Assembly (NCBI RefSeq): GCF_000716535.1
Contig: NZ_JNWV01000001.1
Coordinates: 186,001-250,000, forward strand
Origin: Streptomyces flaveolus
GTDB taxonomy: Bacteria > Actinomycetota > Actinomycetes > Streptomycetales > Streptomycetaceae
Direction: 5' to 3'
DNA: 64,000 bases
A model generated the notes under the pieces. It saw only the letters and a program-made list of their open reading frames with translations, was not told the DNA's origin and ran no database searches. The position numbers and the translations under genes are program-made. Shown piece by piece: positions 62,789-64,000 of this stretch (within the stretch, counting starts at the first letter, position 1; every line of letters begins with the position of its first letter).

Positions 62789-64000
62789 CTAGTTGGTGCC
62801 GATCCGGGCCAGCAGGTCCACGATCCGCGACTGCACCTCACCGCTGGTCGACCGCTCGGCGAGGAACAGCACGGTCTCGCCGGAGGCCAGCCGGGGCAGG
62901 TCGGCCGGGTCCACGGCGGCGGTGTAGACGACCAGCGGGGTGCGGTTGAGCTGCCCGTTCGCCCGCAGCCAGTCCACGATCCCGGCCCGCCGGCGGTGCA
63001 CCTGCATCAGGTCCATCACCACCAGGTTCGGCCGGAACTGCCCCGCCAGCGTCACTGCGTCGTTGTCGTTCGCGGCCCGCGCCACCTGCATCCCGCGCCG
63101 CTCCAGCGTCGAGGTCAGCGCCAGCGCGATCTCCGCGTGCTCCTCGATGAGCAGCACCCGCGGCGGATGCTGCTCGCTGTCCCGGGGAGCCAGCGCCTTC
63201 AGCAGTACGGCGGGGTCGGCGCCGTACGCCGCCTCGCGCGTCGCCTGTCCGAGCCCGGCCGTGACCAGCACCGGTACCTCGGCGGCCACCGCGGCCTGAC
63301 GCAGCGACTGCAACGCCGTCCGCGTGATCGGCCCGGTCAGCGGGTCCACGAACAGCGCGGCGGGGAAGGCCGCGATCTGGGCGTCGACCTCCTCGCGCGA
63401 GTGCACGATCACCGGCCGGTAGCCACGGTCGCTGAGCGCCTGCTGGGTCGTCACGTCCGGCGCGGGCCACACCAGCAGCCGGCGCGGGTTGTCCAGCGGC
63501 TCCGGGGGCAGCTCGTCGTCCAGCGGCTGCGGACGCGGGGTGTCCGCCACCTCCACGGCCCCACCGGGACCGTCCAGCGGCTCCGGACCCTCGGCGGCAT
63601 CGGGCTCCGGGGCGCCTATGGCGTACGACCGCCCGCCCCCCTCGGTGCCCTGCGCCGGCCGCGCCTGCCCACCGAGCGAGGGCTGCGGCGCGGGCGCCGG
63701 GGCGGCGGGTGAGGGGTGCGGCAGGGACGCCTGGCCGCCGAGCGAGTTCTGGCCGCCGAGGGACGGTTGTCCGGTCGGCGCGGGGTGCGTGGGCGCGGTT
63801 TCGGCGGACGGGTGCGGCCGGGCCGCCTGGTCCGGCCGCGGCTCCTGGCCGGTGGGTCCCGCGTCGGGACGCGTGCCCAGCTTGCGCCGCCGGCCCGAAC
63901 CGCCCGGCGCGTGCGGCGGCGGGGTCGCCGTCGGCTGCTGCACCTGGGCGGCCTGCCGCGAGAACGGCACGCCCTGCCCGAGCGTACGGACGCTGATCGC
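62789..64000 (-). CDS. receiver-domain protein, C-terminal part of a larger gene
   Basis: The frame is open from the right edge (the first residues are AISVRTLGQG), so the gene starts outside the window. After a long proline/glycine-rich linker with LGGQ repeats come two regulator-like segments: one from RLLVWPAPDVTTQQAL and one, RVLLIEEHAEIALAL...VVMDLM, a receiver fold with the phospho-accepting Asp. The acidic pair near the start reads EE and the usual late Lys is replaced (LFLAERS), so the receiver may not be standard. In Streptomyces such ends belong to large hybrid sensor kinases; that part cannot be seen here. Confidence 0.75.
   Translation of the reverse strand, partial: AISVRTLGQGVPFSRQAAQVQQPTATPPPHAPGGSGRRRKLGTRPDAGPTGQEPRPDQAARPHPSAETAPTHPAPTGQPSLGGQNSLGGQASLPHPSPAAPAPAPQPSLGGQARPAQGTEGGGRSYAIGAPEPDAAEGPEPLDGPGGAVEVADTPRPQPLDDELPPEPLDNPRRLLVWPAPDVTTQQALSDRGYRPVIVHSREEVDAQIAAFPAALFVDPLTGPITRTALQSLRQAAVAAEVPVLVTAGLGQATREAAYGADPAVLLKALAPRDSEQHPPRVLLIEEHAEIALALTSTLERRGMQVARAANDNDAVTLAGQFRPNLVVMDLMQVHRRRAGIVDWLRANGQLNRTPLVVYTAAVDPADLPRLASGETVLFLAERSTSGEVQSRIVDLLARIGTN

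Overview
The window is a piece of a Streptomyces chromosome, read from very high GC content, GTG and TTG starts behind purine-rich ribosome binding sites, and genus markers: an SsgR/SsgA sporulation pair, a fused cydCD gene behind a Rex operator, and an MSMEG-type mixture of F420-dependent, SEC-C/DUF5926 and DUF5326 proteins. Three perfect and three one-mismatch copies of the ParB site parS (GTTTCACGTGAAAC), plus two groups of DnaA boxes, place it in the core of the linear chromosome, close to but not including oriC. Gene order matches what I remember of the S. coelicolor core around ptpA, ssgA, thiC, cydABCD, serS, pheA and dtpA.

Layout. 0-5.2 kb: a flavohemoprotein-like globin reductase, a NUDIX hydrolase, a LysR regulator, and an operon of ptpA with a cystathionine-lyase family enzyme. 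5.2-9.2 kb: small cupin and membrane proteins, the developmental pair ssgR-ssgA, and a YibE/F membrane protein with a His-rich head. 9.3-16.8 kb: a TPP riboswitch and thiC, a membrane protein, a metallophosphatase, a LacI regulator facing a large palindrome, hisC, and a cyclophilin-like gene carrying a perfect parS. 16.9-23.2 kb: the Rex-controlled cydA-cydB-cydCD cytochrome bd operon, with a pair of parS sites at the cydB/cydCD junction. 23.4-32.8 kb: a HAD phosphatase, an F420-type oxidoreductase, RNA 2'-phosphotransferase kptA, a hydrolase-SDR fusion coupled to an M24 peptidase-like protein, and two ABC ATPase/permease pairs.

32.8-38.2 kb: a structured gene-poor stretch, a secreted delta-60 repeat protein, a HAD-serS operon, a cluster of DnaA boxes, and pheA. 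38.3-44.6 kb: a leftward extracytoplasmic copper cluster (Met-rich membrane protein, YcnI, Sco, ECuC/PCuAC, CopC-CopD, Tat-exported DyP peroxidase) that in Streptomyces supplies copper to secreted cuproenzymes needed for morphogenesis. 44.8-54.7 kb: regulatory proteins (two HATPase anti-sigma-like proteins, a PP2C/SpoIIE phosphatase lacking one metal ligand and preceded by a TTA-containing small ORF, a MocR regulator), aminopeptidase P, a Prim-Pol-like protein without its DxD, a DUF5926 protein and a glycerophosphodiesterase. 54.9-64 kb: an HtrA-like protease, tRNA-Ser(TGA), an intact Prim-Pol protein, an N/Q-rich secreted protein, a truncated MaoC dehydratase joined to a lipid-transfer thiolase, an ECF sigma factor, an acyl-CoA ligase behind a TetR-type palindrome, and the 3' part of a receiver-domain protein that runs off the right edge.

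No insertion sequence, prophage, CRISPR array or rRNA operon was seen. The strongest leads are the parS-like site lying in the P3 hairpin of the TPP riboswitch, the DnaA-box cluster between serS and pheA, the deletion scar at 59.03 kb, the TTA-containing small ORF in front of a degenerate SpoIIE phosphatase, the paired intact and degenerate Prim-Pol genes, and the palindrome and hairpin-rich intergenic regions.
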